Shown piece after piece: positions 31,887-32,607 of a stretch of DNA of 32,607 bases. Both the position numbers and the translations under genes were made by a program. Source of the DNA: a virus. How positions within the stretch are numbered: the first letter of the stretch is position 1; the number at the start of each line of letters is the position of its first letter. Under the pieces are notes generated by a model that ran no database searches, was not told the DNA's origin, and was given only the letters and a program-made list of their open reading frames with translations. The stretch lies in the IMG/VR virus record IMGVR_UViG_3300034073_001832, positions 1 to 32,607 of that record. One strand, given 5' to 3'.

Positions 31887-32607
31887 CTTTAAAATAGCAT
31901 TTATATTTGCACATAGAGATACTGATGTGTGGACAACTCCTTTATCTATAGTTAATGAATTTAAACGTTTAGAGTGGCAAGTATCTATATATTCATTATT
32001 TGATTTATACGATAATTATGTAGATTCTGGAATATCTTTATTAATAGACGATAATAACTCCGGTAAATTTTGTCCTGATGTGGTTATGTATATGGATTGG
32101 GGTAGATATGATTCTCCCTTGCTAGATAAGAAACATATTCCAAATGCTTACTGGGTTATGGAATCTGGGGATGATCCTCAAAATTTTGAGAGAAATTCAA
32201 TAAAAGCCCATAAGTTTGATTTGATTTTAACTCCTGCTCATGACTCTTATTTAAAATATAAAGATAAAGGATTCCCTACTTTGTGGTGGCCACACTTCGC
32301 TGATACTAATATCCATAATCCATACAGCGGGTATACTCCTTTTGATGATCTTCCTCCTATAAGATCCACTAGAGGACCCGGAGGATCCCATGTTATGGAT
32401 TACTTGTCTCAAATAATGCCAGACAAATTTATTAATAGAAATGGTTTATCGGGACAAGAGTACGGAGATTTCTTAAACAGTGGAGTAATAGTTTTTCAAC
32501 ATAGTAGATGGCAGGAGGTAACTAGAAGAATCTTTGAAGGTATGGCTTGTGGTAAATTAGTTATAACTGATAAATTGCCTGACCATACTAAAATAGATTC
32601 TTTATTT
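31879..32607 (+). CDS. Glycosyltransferase-like protein (CgeB-like), cut by right edge
   Basis: An open frame runs from GTG 31879 to the end of the window without a stop (243 codons visible). It overlaps the previous gene by 8 bases. The sequence begins NNFKIAFIFAHRDTD, a Rossmann-like start, includes DVVMYMDWGRYD and LILTPAHDSYL segments, and ends with FQHSRWQEVTRRIFEGMACG, followed by KLVITD, which is the donor-site pattern of CgeB/YkvP-like glycosyltransferases. The remainder lies outside the window. GTG is chosen because it gives the longest frame coupled to the upstream gene. Confidence 0.72.
   Translation, partial: MNNFKIAFIFAHRDTDVWTTPLSIVNEFKRLEWQVSIYSLFDLYDNYVDSGISLLIDDNNSGKFCPDVVMYMDWGRYDSPLLDKKHIPNAYWVMESGDDPQNFERNSIKAHKFDLILTPAHDSYLKYKDKGFPTLWWPHFADTNIHNPYSGYTPFDDLPPIRSTRGPGGSHVMDYLSQIMPDKFINRNGLSGQEYGDFLNSGVIVFQHSRWQEVTRRIFEGMACGKLVITDKLPDHTKIDSLF

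Noticed and set aside
31902-31909. TATATTTG box near the start of the last glycosyltransferase gene
   Set aside because: It lies within the coding frame, with no TTG at the -33 distance; tight overlaps suggest read-through from upstream.
1-32607. tRNA genes, CRISPR arrays, integrase, insertion sequences
   Set aside because: Looked for by eye in gaps and frames; gaps are all shorter than about 120 bases and hold no cloverleaf, regular spaced repeats or transposase motifs.

Overview
The window is a gene-dense, AT-rich stretch of a tailed phage genome, or of a prophage-like element derived from one. All supported genes lie on the + strand, with short gaps and many ATGA-type overlaps. The tail sheath, tail tube, baseplate-chaperone and UvsX/gp32-like genes point to a T4-like contractile-tailed virus (myovirus). 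A host in the Bacteroidota is suggested by two features. Most genes lack a clear Shine-Dalgarno sequence and have A-rich leaders instead, and several gaps hold boxes of the type TTG-N19/20-TAnnTTTG, the known Bacteroidota primary-sigma promoter. No integrase, tRNA, CRISPR array or insertion sequence is visible. Host and lifestyle are inferences.

Region 1 (1-11.9 kb) is the tail module. It holds the end of the tail sheath gene, the tail tube gene, a HEYCH metallopeptidase-like gene, and a Lys/Glu-rich gene. A gp26-like baseplate protein gene then overlaps a gp51-like gene at a run of seven T. Next come a 909-residue tape-measure-like gene with internal repeats, a putative tube-initiator or baseplate gene, a LysM-like baseplate gene, a large hub-like gene and an unknown gene. 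Two intrinsic terminators separate the early part into transcription units.

Region 2 (11.9-23.3 kb) is the replication and nucleotide module. It starts with a divergent family A polymerase-like gene whose motifs are partly altered. A small unknown gene follows, then a gp32-like ssDNA-binding protein, a UvsX/RecA recombinase, a 5' nuclease and a DnaB-type helicase. After these come a class II (B12-dependent) ribonucleotide reductase, a 57-codon Cys-rich gene (DUF5522-like), two small genes, a MazG-like pyrophosphohydrolase and a complete exo+/pol+ family A DNA polymerase. The phage therefore carries two PolA-type proteins, where T4 uses a family B enzyme.

Region 3 (23.3-26.9 kb) has a complete groES-groEL pair, a zinc-ribbon protein, a small coiled-coil protein, a RecB/Cas4-like PD-(D/E)XK nuclease with a probable Fe-S cysteine set, and a ribbon-helix-helix protein.

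Region 4 (26.9 kb to the end) is a glycosyltransferase island. It has five glycosyltransferase-like genes, the last cut by the window edge, with two small unknown genes among them. It probably serves glycosylation of virion proteins, phage DNA or host surface glycans; the sequence does not say which.
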